A stretch of DNA of 64,000 bases from Guillardia theta CCMP2712. Taxonomy: Eukaryota; Cryptophyceae; Pyrenomonadales; Geminigeraceae. The DNA is taken from contig NW_005434659.1 of the NCBI RefSeq assembly GCF_000315625.1, positions 495,142 through 559,141 on the forward strand. Reading direction: 5' to 3'. The notes beneath the pieces are model-generated. The model was not told the DNA's origin, did no database searches, and saw only the letters and a list, made by a program, of their open reading frames with translations. Below, piece by piece: positions 1-10,315 of the stretch; within the stretch, counting starts at the first letter, position 1; every line of letters starts with the position of its first letter. The position numbers and the translations under genes were made by a program.

Positions 1-99
1 TATAGCTCCCCGATTCCCGGCCCAGCATATCCCTCCCTCTCTTTCACAGTCCGCCTCAGAAGACTTTGTTACAAGGTCCGCCTCGCAAGTGAGTTTCAC

Positions 100-270
100 T
101 CAGCCGCCGGCCTGAAGTTGCCCGGGCCGCCGCCGGGCCTGGCCTGTCCCCCGGGCACACTGCGTTCAGGGCCTTCCCTAATTCACCGTGTCCGTCTGGC
201 AACGCCAGCGAAATCACAACTGACTGGGCCCTCGGACTCTCAGGGCCTGGCAAGGCGGGCCTGCGGCAGT
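100..270. repeat. GC-rich island 1, non-coding
   Basis: A CpG-rich stretch made of CCGGGCC, GGGCC and ACTCAG/CACTG-like words, with no credible ORF. It begins about 150 bp beyond the 3' end of the kinase gene at 424-1632. It resembles the islands near 2455, 5110, 14810, 20490, 33270 and 47170 in word content but is not an exact copy of any. The window edge hides its left side. Confidence 0.4.
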
Positions 271-423
271 GCCATGATTGTTTCATGGGTATTCAATTAA
301 TCATGTTAGACACTTTCAAGTGACTGCAAACTTCAGTGAAAGGCGGTGGACACGGCGAAACCTGTACAGCCAGAAAGGCAACGAGTCGCCTGCGGATAAC
401 ACAAGGCAAATCATTCATATACA

Positions 424-1632
424 TCATTCAGTCTGCCCTTCACTCGTCGGGCTCGGAGACGTCTCCGCAGGTTTGTCGCTGGCCGGTGCATCAGGGTTTT
501 GTTGCTGTTTCATGGGGCAGTAAGGAGAAGACTGAGACAAGTGGACAAGCACTGACCTGGTACATGAGGGACAACCTCGCCACGACCTTCACTCCGTTCA
601 GCACCTTGCGAGCGCGTCTTGCCTTGATGTACTCCTTGAGAACCTTGCCCTGGCCCAGATCCTCGTTCGAGACGCTTTCAATGTTGTCCATCAGTGAATG
701 TTTCAGGCACTCCATGCTCGTCGGCCTCTTCTTCTGATCCACTGTGAGCAGGAGAGACACATACTGCCTCGTTTCCTTGGAAACATTCTTCCATGGATCT
801 TTAGGAAACTTGACCTCGCCTTTCTGAATCAGAGACAAGAGCTCAGCCAAATTCTCGCTGTAAAATGGCGGGTAGCCAGCAAGCATGGTATACAAGATCA
901 CACCAGTTGCCCACACGTCGACCTTGGCATCGTATTTGACTCTTGTGCCTCTCCCTTGCGAAGCAATCATGACAACTTCCGGAGCAAGATAGTCTGGGGT
1001 CCCACAGACTGTATTCATGCTCTGTTCACCCATTACAGGACGCAGACTCGACAGTCCAAAGTCAGCAATCTTCAGGTGCATGTACTCCGGCTTCGACGGG
1101 TTGTCAGACACCATCAGCAAGTTTTCTGGTTTGAGATCACGATGGCAAGCTCCAACCGAGTGCATGTGAGCAATGCCTTCGAGAATCTGCTTGCAAGCTT
1201 CAGTCCATCCTGCTCACTGAAATGGCCCATATCTACAATCCTGTCGAATAGCTCCCCTCCCACTGCAAGCTCTTCCACCAAGTGCACTGCCTTCTTGTCT
1301 TCGAACACTTCCACCAACTTGATGCATCTCGGATGCGCCACTGCGATCATGATCCGAACTTCATGATCCAGCAGCTCTCTATCATAGTTCTCGTGCGACT
1401 TGAGCAAAGTCTTGATAGCAAACTTCTCACCAGTTTCTTTGTTGGTGCCTACTGCACATGATGCAAAGCTACCCGATCCCAATTTCTTCCCGAAGGTGTA
1501 CTTCTCTGTGATGGCAAGTTGTTGATAATTTCCCTTAGACCAATCGGCATCCGCTATTCCACCTACACCGACCTTGCCATTCACTTGTGGGTCTGACTGA
1601 TTCACAGCTTGCGAAGAGCTTCCACAACCCAT
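424..1632 (-). CDS. CaMK-like Ser/Thr protein kinase, N-myristoylation motif, apparent frameshift
   Basis: A protein kinase of about 400 residues. The N-terminus MGCGSSS fits myristoylation at Gly2 and palmitoylation at Cys3, so membrane attachment is inferred. Visible motifs in order are the glycine loop GSGSFA, the FAIKTLLK lysine, [25 protein letters not shown] and the [19 protein letters not shown] segment, typical of CaMK/CDPK kinases. No EF-hands follow. Near 1196-1203 the reading frame jumps by one base between EQDGLK and the continuation [13 protein letters not shown]. No GT-AG intron fits there, so this is a one-base deletion or a sequence error. A 52-bp intron (505-556, phase 0) precedes a short last exon encoding a Pro/Ser-rich tail that ends SEGQTE at the stop at 424. 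The kinase call is secure; substrate and subfamily are inferred. Confidence 0.85.
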
Positions 1633-1639
1633 CTCTATC

Positions 1640-2454
1640 AGATGATTGTCTCTTGCAGCAACCAGTCTTCAATCTTGTTCAGGTGGGAAAGCAACGGATT
1701 GAGTGCCCTTCATTCGGTATAGCCTTTGCTTGACCTACGACGTCCCATCGAGAATTTCCTGGAACATTTACCTCAGAAACAAAGTCACGACTAAAATCTT
1801 TGCTTGAGAGAAAAAAAACCTATATCTCCTCATTCAGCAATACAATTCAAACAATACTGACAAAACTATTCTTCGTCTTGCAGGGAAATAACACCTATCT
1901 ACATCTATTTTCGTTTGTAGTTACAATCAATTGCAGTACAGCACCAGTAACAACCCAGGGATGCTCTCCTATTCTGAGTTGATTCTATCCTCCTAATACA
2001 TCCCCCCCTCATCCTCCCTCCTCCCTCTAGATCCCTCTTTCAACGTCTCCGCACAACCCGTTGCACCATTGAGGCATCATGCTGTGGTAGGAGGTGGTAG
2101 GAGGGCTAGCACAGGGTCCTAGAATCCTAAAATATTTCGTTATATCCTAAAATTATAGGTCTTATGCACCTCCTAGTCCCAGGTCCTAGGACCTACGGTT
2201 GGTGGTACCTAACGGCGGCTAAACACTTGAACTTTTAGCAGGATACTAAAACAACTTTACAAAACCTTTTTGGGCTGGTTTTTAAAGGAGATAGTTACTT
2301 AGCGGAGTGTACCAGAACCGGTACATATCAGGACCAAAACATTAAAATGGTAGTGACTTATCATCCCCTCCCTTCTAATCAAAATCATTTTATGTGGTAC
2401 AAATTTTATAGCCGTACAAAATGTTTTGTTAATTATAGAAATGGCTATACGAGG
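1640..2454. other. gene-free spacer upstream of the CaMK-like kinase
   Basis: No coding signal is visible. The part next to the kinase start is AT-rich and presumably holds its promoter. Around 2085-2200 there are GGTAGGAGG and CCTAGGTCCTAGG-like words of the type seen in the G-rich tracts elsewhere in the window. Confidence 0.4.
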
Positions 2455-3160
2455 CTTGACGGTCATGATCGGTCGATCATGCCGGGCCGAGAGTCCCGGC
2501 CGGCCGGGCGATCATCCGGCCCGGGGCCCGGGGATCACCTGACTCCGAGGCCGAGTCAGTGACACAGTGATGGCATTGCGACCGTTGGCTGGGGGCCCCG
2601 GACCGTATGAGTCACCCCTGTGGACTCCTCAGTGACTGAGTCACTAATCACGTCACGGCGTGCCAGGCGGCCGGGCCGCAGTACAATAGGTGATCAGACT
2701 CTGTCTCCGATCAGATGATACTTGTGACCGTATCATAGTAGTATCGGACAGTGATCAACTTTCGTTGAAGTTATCACCGAAGTCGTGACACTCAGTGACT
2801 ATGACAGGCGTGAGGCCGCAAGATGCCAAAATTGAAAACTTGAAAACTTGGCAACTGAACCGTTCCGAAGGCCCGGAGGCCAGATGATCCACTGCCGTCG
2901 CTGAAAGGCTGGACGGCCGGCAGTCACGAGGTTCGCTGCCCGCCTTTCAACTAAGAAGCCTGTTTGGCAAGGTTTCCAGGCTATCGGTAGTATGTCTACT
3001 TTACCACCGGTAAGGTTCACCTGCACGCGCGAGCTGATCTGCGAATTCGGCACGCAGCCGCCCGCCGCCGCCGCGCGGGCGGGCTGAAATCACAGGCTTG
3101 GCGAGTGGGCCGATCGCCGGATGAGACGGTCACGAGTCACGGAGCTATTATCATCACAGC
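2455..3160. repeat. GC-rich island 2, non-coding
   Basis: About 700 bp dominated by GATCA, GTCAC/GTGAC, CAGTGA and CCGG words, with many small inverted pairs. No ORF resembles a protein. It lies 3' of the RWP-RK gene (minus strand, ends 3373). See the finding on the recurring module. Confidence 0.5.
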
Positions 3161-3372
3161 AACTCAGTCAGGCATTGAATACTTGAATATCATACTTCTT
3201 ATGCCACTGGACTGGAGGACACTATTGGCAAGTTGATGCGTCAAAAGCTACACTGCTCGCCGGACTCAAGCCGAAGAACGTAGTGTGACGCAATTCAATC
3301 ATTCATTCATTCATTGAAGGTAAGAAAATTTACAGCAAGACAAGCACTTATGAGGGATAAAATGACAGGGAA

Positions 3373-3874
3373 TCAATATGACTCAACATGTTTCAAAGCC
3401 TCCTCAAGAAGCAGAGTCGTATCGAAGCAAGCCACCAGGTAACGAGGCCAATGGCCTTCCTCTTCCTCGGCATGCACGCTTTGTTGAGCTGGCATCTCTG
3501 GCCTTTCGGCTTGGATGCCGTTCTTTGTGGAATCCTGGAAGAAGGCAAGGATTGAATCGACGTCCGATTTGCATGGAGCAACAAGCTGCAGCGTCGGGGT
3601 AGCTCTCACGTAAGGCCACTTGTCGATGCCAACTCTTCGGCAAGCTTTCTTCAAGGCAGTCAATGAAATACCCTGAGAAGGAGAGGGAGGGCTGTCAGGT
3701 TCGGATACAGGATAACAGGGAAGTGCTCACCAGCATATTAGCTGCGTCTCCTTGCTTCATATGAAACATCATCGAGATGTCCTTCTTTGACAGTGTAACA
3801 ACTGATTTGCTAGCAGAAATGGATGTTTCACCAGCCTTTCTCCGTGGGAAAATCCTTGCGACGTCGGTAGTCAT
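3373..3874 (-). CDS. small RWP-RK domain protein
   Basis: A two-exon gene of about 147 residues. Exon 1 (3874-3731) starts MTTDVARIF and encodes VTLSKKDISMMFHMKQGDAA. A 58-bp intron (3673-3730, GTGAGC...CTCAG, phase 0) follows, and exon 2 starts GISLTALKKACRRVGIDKWP. The joined segment matches the RWP-RK domain: a helix, then A-x-x-L, then TALKKACRRxGIxKWPY with the conserved tryptophan; the usual RWP-RK core reads DKWPYVR here. The family are DNA-binding regulators, best known from nitrogen response and gamete programmes in green algae and plants. The protein holds little beyond the domain apart from an acidic linker, which suggests a minimal or accessory form. Longer in-frame starts upstream exist but look like 5' UTR. 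Confidence 0.75.
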
Positions 3875-4839
3875 GGCTGAAGATAAGAGATCTGGGATTG
3901 ACCAGGGTTGAAACAAAGTGCTGAGTCGGGATATGGATAGGTCGTAGGAGCCTGATGCTAGGTGCAGAGGGATCAAGTAGGATGAAGTGCAAGGAAGCGG
4001 AGACACAAGGTGAGGATTGAAGTTTGCTGGAAACAAAATGAGAGGAGGGGAAGTTTAAATACAGGTGATATGGAGCAACAGGCTGGTGTAATAGGAGGAA
4101 CACGTGGGCGAGGAGGAGCAAGCGCAGTTCAAGAGCCTGAGGTGCAAGGGGCCACTGGACAGGAGTTCTCCTTGCGGTGCTCCGAACCGTTGTGCTTGAG
4201 CTCGGGTGGAACTATGCTGACAGTTGCCCGCTCGAGATATGTCCCTTGATCAACCGACCGGAGGTCCGGATGTACTGTACCCCCATCGTCATAAGGGTTA
4301 TAACCTATCAAAAGGGGGGTGGGGTGTTGAGTGATACATTGGGGGAAGGGGAGCTGTCTATTGAGTTGAGGTGAGAGAGGAGAGAAATGATAATTGAGGT
4401 ACTAATGGATTGATACTAACAAGGAAATACTGCAAAGGAGCTTGTCGGGGGGTGCAGCTACGTATCCCTGCTTCTATCCTATTTGAAATGTATCGTTTTT
4501 GAATTCATACAGATTGAGTCGATGACTTTACTACGAAGCAGTCATGACCTGTAAGCTCGAAACGACTGCGTTTCCAGGCTCAAGTTAAATCCCAAAAAAC
4601 TAATTTTGGAGGGCATCGTCGGAGTCTCGGAATTTCTCTTGTTTACTGTCCTTTTGCTAGACTATTTCTTTGTTCCGAGGCGGCTCACATGGACTAGTCA
4701 AATCAAGCCAAATAACCGGACACAGCCTTTTATATTATAAAACATGTATCAGAGTTTTAGAGTTTTAAAATTTCCGCTCAGCCGCGACCAGCTGCCGTGA
4801 CTGCCACCTTGGCCGGACAACCAGTAAAGTAAAAAAACA

Positions 4840-5000
4840 ACGGGGCCACCACCCTAACCCCCACGTTGATGGACCCCCTAATGTCCATTTACCCCTACCC
4901 CCACCCTACCCCCACAGCTGACTCTTTGGCCGGCCTAGCAGGCCGAGGGAACAGTAAAACCTAGTTAGCAGTACCCCAATACTACCCCACCCCCTAGTGT
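4840..5000. repeat. C-rich tract (CCCCTACCCCC-type)
   Basis: A degenerate run of CCCCTA, CCCCCAC and CCCACCC words, which is GGGGTAGGGGTGG on the minus strand. It lies about 110 bp to the left of GC-rich island 3. There is no ORF. The surrounding stretch 4036-4840 also shows nothing recognisable apart from AT-rich spacer. Confidence 0.5.
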
Positions 5001-5109
5001 TAGTCACCGGACCTCCTTTTAACACTTGCCGTGACAGCCTGAATGCTTCATCGCCCTCATGTACACTGCACAGCCTGGATTGTCCTCGTACTGATTTTTA
5101 ACTTAACTT

Positions 5110-5500
5110 TGAGTAACCCTGGAAATGACACCGTGCCACGGTGCCAGGCACTCACCGTCTTCTCTTCTCGCCGCACGGTATGACCGTAACGGTGAGTGTC
5201 ACTGAGGCCCCCGGTGAGCCGGGCCGCTCAGCGGCCTTCAAGGCTCCGAGTGACTTTCAACCGGGTCACCGGGGCCCGGGTTGCGGCCGCCGCGCCGGGC
5301 CGCGGCTGCGCCGGGCCCATGATGGCATGATGATGCACTCAGCCTGCCGCTGACACTTTACTAGTACATGAATATCTGAGTCAGTGGCCGCGCCCCAAAT
5401 TCGCCGAGCGGGGCCTCTCCCCCGGCCCCACTTCGACTGCCAGGCTCAGTGATCCGACATGATCGGAACCACTGGGCCTCTTGATCATGACGGCGGCGAG
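5110..5500. repeat. GC-rich island 3, non-coding
   Basis: A CpG-rich island with GTCACTGAG, CCGGGTCACCGG, GCGGCCGC and GATCATG words. It lies just beyond the apparent 3' end of the membrane protein gene on the minus strand (end near 5671). No coding potential is visible. Confidence 0.45.
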
Positions 5501-5670
5501 GATTCACTCTCCTGATCATTCCGAACATCTCGACGCTCTGCCAGGCAAGCAGTCAGTCAGACCTGAAGCTTGTCCGCGGCCACGTCCATGTAGCCTGTCA
5601 AGTTCGAAGTCGATCAATCATCATTACCTTCCGACTCGCCGCTGCCACTTGCCGCCTGTCTGTCCAGACA

Positions 5671-7872
5671 TCAAGTCAACTGAACCATGTAAGGAGATCC
5701 GGCTGAGCTCAGGTACCTCGAAGAGCACGAGTTTGAAGACCCGTGGGCTGCTGCAAAGGAACTCGGGTGTGCTCCTGGCGCTGAAGTTGGGGCTGACGTG
5801 GTTGGAACAGCAGGGAGCGTCGGGAGCAGGCCGCGCTGAAAGAAGGTGAGCGGCACGGCAACTAAGAGCCCACGGACCTGCTGGTAGAGCCGCAAGAGTT
5901 CTTTCTTGCTTAGCCATGGTTGACCCCCCTGGGCAAGATTGAGGGAGTCAGGCAGGAGCAGGGGCAGGTCAGTGCTGGGGAGGAGCAGAGGTTGGAAGAG
6001 GGGCAGGAGCAGGAGACAACAAGACCTGTGAAGGATTCCTTTGCGTTCCGGCGGCTGCAGGTGATGTGGAGTCTGGCAGCCTGAAGGAAAAGATCATCTC
6101 CTCCTCGTCAGCAGCGCTCGGATGGACCTTGTCGTGGCTCCGCTCCGACTAAGCAATGCTTGTCCGGGGACCTGAAGAAAATTTTGAGCCTAGACAGACG
6201 AGCCGAGGAGGAGAGAAGGCCGTTGACGAGAGAGGAAGCATTTGTCTTTACCTGCGCCTCTGAACGGATCATCTGCAAGGTCGCCATTAGTACACATGCA
6301 ATCAACCTTGGTGACATCAATCCGCGTATCCAAAGACCTAGTCTCCATCTCCATCTCGATTCCCATCCCCATCATTGTGATCATCTTCACGATCTCCTTC
6401 TCCCTCTCCTCACCTTTCTCGCCCTGTACTGCTTCCTGTATTCCGCATGTGCCTGCGTTTTTTACATGCTCAGCATCCATCAAAGATTTCCCACATTGAC
6501 TCACCAAATAAACCTCAGCAATCGATCCAACGAATGTAGAGATCAGGAGCTGGCAAGTGCTTCTCAGTTCCGTAGAGGAGAGAGTGACAAGGAAAAGGGA
6601 AGTGGGATGAGCAAAGGAGCAGAGATGCAAAGTTACCGGAAGCAGGCTGAGCATGTACACCGAGACTACCCAAACCGGCACGAGCATGGCGTAGCCGAGA
6701 AGCAGTCCCAGGATGGGCGCGATCCAGGGGATCATGAGCCCGAAGCTGATGACTGGAGCAGAAGCAGGGACGAGTCAACCTCAGCAGAGGGTGAGCTAGC
6801 AAACCTGAGATGACGAGCAGGAAGAAGACCATGGCCATGATGAGCAAGGCGAACCACAGGGGGCCCGTGATGTAAGCGACTGCAAGCAAGGAAGAGCCAG
6901 GGCTATGAGCAAGAATCTACTGCTCGAGATGGAGTGGTACCCAAGTTCAGCACTGGGTATCGCAGGTACGTGGGAAGCTTTCTGCCCCTGGCGACGGGAA
7001 TCAATCATTCAACAGTCAAGAGGCCCTGCCGACCCTCCTGGTACCTCATGGCAAGATCCAACCATAGCAGCAGCTTCTCGAGATTCACTGTACAGCGCCG
7101 TCAGCGCCGCCCCCAGCTCCTTGTGTCGAAGACCTGCAAGCTCCGGGAGCAGCGTGCCGAGGACCTAAGGTTCAGAGGGTCAGGACAGTGCAGAGAAGTC
7201 ATCAGATCGCACCAGATGCATCTCAGGCTGCACCCTATCACTCGCCATCCTCTCCTGCGCCTTGTCCGTAGGATACTGCACAAGGAGGGAATGAAAAGCC
7301 TCCCAGTGCCGAGGGGTCGAGCTACCTTGACGATGACCCACGTGGCGGCCGCCAGGCCCCAGCCGAGCAGGAACTGATACGAGCATGTCACAGAAGACGA
7401 GAGCAGGTGGAGGCTGCGTGCCTGCGTGAAGCTGATGGTGAATGGGGACGTGAAGAGCATGACGGGGGTCAGCACGGAGAGGACCGTCAGAATCAGGAGG
7501 AACCTGCTGGGCGGTCAGATGAACCAGTTGCATCCTCCCAGCCACTCATCACCTCCATGATGCTCTCAGCAGCTTCCACAACGAGGAGATGGAGGACGCG
7601 ATGTGACTCACGTCTCGCCCCGACACAGAACGTCGCACCGCCCCAGCCCCCACGTTGAAGTCCTCGTCGTCGCCAATGGCTCCTCTACTTCGCCGCATCG
7701 ATGAATCGCCTATCCATCCTCCTCCTGTTCCTCCTGTTCCTCCTGCTCCTGCCCCTACAGCTGATCTTCCTGACGGGGATTGGAGAGGAATGCTGCTCAG
7801 AGCACTGGGTATCGCTTGCTTCGTCCCATGCTCGTATAAAGATTGGAATCCCCTTGGCTCATCCATGTGCAC
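5671..7872 (-). CDS. multi-pass membrane protein, unknown family, many exons
   Basis: Several minus-strand exons can be joined in phase. The N-terminus starts MHMDEPRG (7872) or MRRSRGAIG (7698) and is Gly/Ser-rich and presumably cytosolic. A GTGATG...CCCAG intron then leads to hydrophobic helices: FLLILTVLSVLTPVMLF, then SYQFLLGWGLAAATWVIVK, then an exon with a loop (VLGTLLPELAGLRHKELGAA). Further helices follow: AYITGPLWFALLIMAMVFFL and LMIPWIAPILGLLLGYAML. At least five membrane segments are likely. Joins after about 7060 could not all be phased. The 3' part is uncertain: a possible last coding stretch (KKELLRLYQQVRGLLVAVPL) lies at 5671-5900. I do not recognise the family; channel or transporter is only a guess. 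Confidence 0.4.
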
Positions 7873-8630
7873 GAGACCCTCAACCGCATGTCGACGTCAA
7901 CTGAACCAGCAGCTCATGGTCAGACATGCCATGTTCTGGGATCTCTGGCGGGGCCAGCATGCTCCCGATATGCTGAGGGCAAACGTACAAAACAAGAACT
8001 CGCTTCGATGAGATGCAGCGTCTCAAAGTGATGAGAGCAACACGCGCAGTGGGAAGTTTGACGTGAGAACAACTTGCAACTCAAGTGCGAGACTGACAGG
8101 CCAGCCGGGATGAGCATCACGTGCCGCTAGGCTGGAAGCACGTTTCGTTCCCTGTCTCCTCCTCCTTCTCCTCCCTCCTCCCTCTCCTCCCTCCAGACAA
8201 CGAGACTTCATCATGCATGCACATGCTCTTCGACATCTCTTTCAGCCTCATCCTTCTCCTCCCTCCCTCCTCCCTCGTCGCCGCTGTCTCCTCCCCTACT
8301 CTGTTGCTGCTGCGCCCTTACCTGCCCAGCCATGGTCGCCTTCCGTGTGGGTGGGAGGGTTATCCTGTATAAATTTGAGGGGTACAATTGAGGGAAAATC
8401 AGGGGGTACCTAATGCAATGTAGGGGTGGTGGATGTTCACAACAAACTGGGGGTCCAGTTTCGAGTCGATCCTGAAAAATGCCTGGGAGGTGCAGGTGCG
8501 ATCAGAAGAGCGGGAAGGGAGAGGAGGGGAGAGGAGATGTACATGGGATGTAGAGGAGATGAAGACATGAGGATGAAGAGGGCTCGAGTCGCTCTATGAA
8601 GCAGCTCATGCGCGATCCCGCAACCCCAGC

Positions 8631-10009
8631 ATGGCTTTCAGCGCAAGACTGATCTCCATCCTAGTCCTCCTCCCAGCCATCGTGCCTTCTCAACAGCAGA
8701 CGCCCCATCCCTCTGAGCGCCTCAGACCTCCCGACGTGGATGTGTCGTGGGACGATCACTACCATAGCTTGCAGGAGCATGTCGACACCCACGGTCGTCT
8801 TAGGCTGGCATCGCTCAAGTACAAGGACAGCTCTCTGTACGTCTGGCTGATGGAGCAGCGGAAGAGGTGGAGGACAGGAGATCTGCAGCACGGACAATCG
8901 ATGAGGCTGTGGAGGTTGGGGGCACTGGAGCCGATGAGGGCGGTGTGGGAGACGAACTTCTCGCTTGTCATGCTCTGCAAACAGCACATGGGGTGTGTGT
9001 CGTCGGGAAGCAAGAGAGGAGAGAGTCTCGCTGTCAGCAATGAGCTGAGGAAGAACAATGTGCACCGATGGGTCGAGAAGCAGCAGGCGTACGCTGCGAA
9101 GGGCAGCCTCACTCCCAAGAGGAAGGAGATGCTGGAAAGCCTCGGCATTGTCTTCGAGAGGTCCGAGCATGATCGTGTCCTTGCCTTGTGTGAGCAGGTG
9201 TGCAGGTTCAAGTCTGAGTGGGAGCAGAAGTACAACTCCCTCTGCTTGTTCAAACAGACCTTTGGGCACCTAGACTTGCTGAGGAGGGAGGAGAGCACTA
9301 CTTGGAAGAAGCAGGAGAGGTGGGGGAGCGGGTAAGGGCAAGACTGCCATGTGCTGCTGACGCGCCGGCCACAGGCAGTCGCTCTGCCGTTGGTTATACA
9401 ATCAGAAGTTTCAGCTGAAGAGAGACACCAGCAAGGCGCATGCTGAGAGGTGACTGAGGGCCCGGCCCCCGGGGAGGTTGACCCTTCAACTAGGTTGCTT
9501 GCCATGGGCGTGGTGCTGAGAAATCGCGGCCGGTGCGTGAGGATGAGGGCGAGGGTTTGAGAGGTGACGTGATGCGGTAGAGTCTGGAACAAGCGCTTCA
9601 ACCATCTTGCGTCCTTCAAGAAAGCGAATGGTGAAGGAGGATGATGGTTGGATGATTCGACCTGACCTGACCCCCCTTCTCCCCTCCTCTCCCCTCATCT
9701 CATCTCTGCTCCTCATATTCCTTTCCTCCTCCTCCCCTCCTTCAGGTCACGTAAAGGTCCCCGTCATCTGCAAGGAGAACCCAACGCTGGGCCAGTGGGT
9801 CATCAACCAGAAGCAGCGAATTCGACAGGGCCGAATGCCAGAGGTCAGACCTCTCCTCTCATCGCTCGTTGTCATCCTGAACTCCTCGCCCTCCTCCTTG
9901 TCCTCTGCTGCAGGAGAGGATGAAGCAGTTAGAGACCCTGGGATTCGCCCGCAAGGCGTCAACCGCAGGGGGCAGAAGCAAGAAGGAAGCAGCATCGGTT
10001 CAGTGTTGA
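8631..10009 (+). CDS. secretory helicase-associated (HA) repeat protein without helicase core
   Basis: Five exons join in phase: 8631-9331, 9375-9449, 9581-9630, 9746-9843 and 9914-10009, giving 339 residues. The N-terminus (MAFSARLISILVLLPAIVPS) is a good signal peptide. The body holds about four helicase-associated repeats of the form W...Y..L....HG.......K....L..W...QR..Y..G.L...R...L..LG. The last and clearest runs from VWNKRFNHLASFKKANGHVK through NPTLGQWVINQKQRIRQG to ERMKQLETLGF. In bacteria and algae these repeats sit next to helicase cores or stand alone, and their role is thought to be nucleic-acid binding. No DEAD-box motifs are present here. The signal peptide suggests the secretory route, possibly plastid or periplastid targeting, but no Phe follows the predicted cleavage site. 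Confidence 0.8.
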
Positions 10010-10315
10010 ACCTTCACTGCCTCTCCTTCCCCCTCCCTTGCTCTTGAGGAGCGGTTCGAATTTCTGTCAAGATTTTTTGATGCAGTAGAGATATCGATAA
10101 GACAGGAGTTGAGGTAAGCAAAACAATCTACAAGCAGCAGTATCGAGAGAACAGACGAAATGGTGGAGGCTTTGGATTGCGAGGAAATAAGCAATGAAGA
10201 TGACAGCCAAATTTTCAGGTTAAACAGGAGGATGGTAAATAGTTTGCACACACGTATCTCAAACCTCAACCGACAAACTTCATGTGAATCTAAGATGACC
10301 GAGCATCTCTCAGCA

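Noticed and set aside
2799-3053. 84-residue minus-strand ORF in GC-rich island 2
   Set aside because: Island sequence has no stops in several frames because of GC content; no protein-like pattern.
8661-9619. Long antisense ORFs on the minus strand opposite the HA-repeat gene
   Set aside because: They follow the codon structure of the plus-strand exons and have no domain or splice logic of their own.
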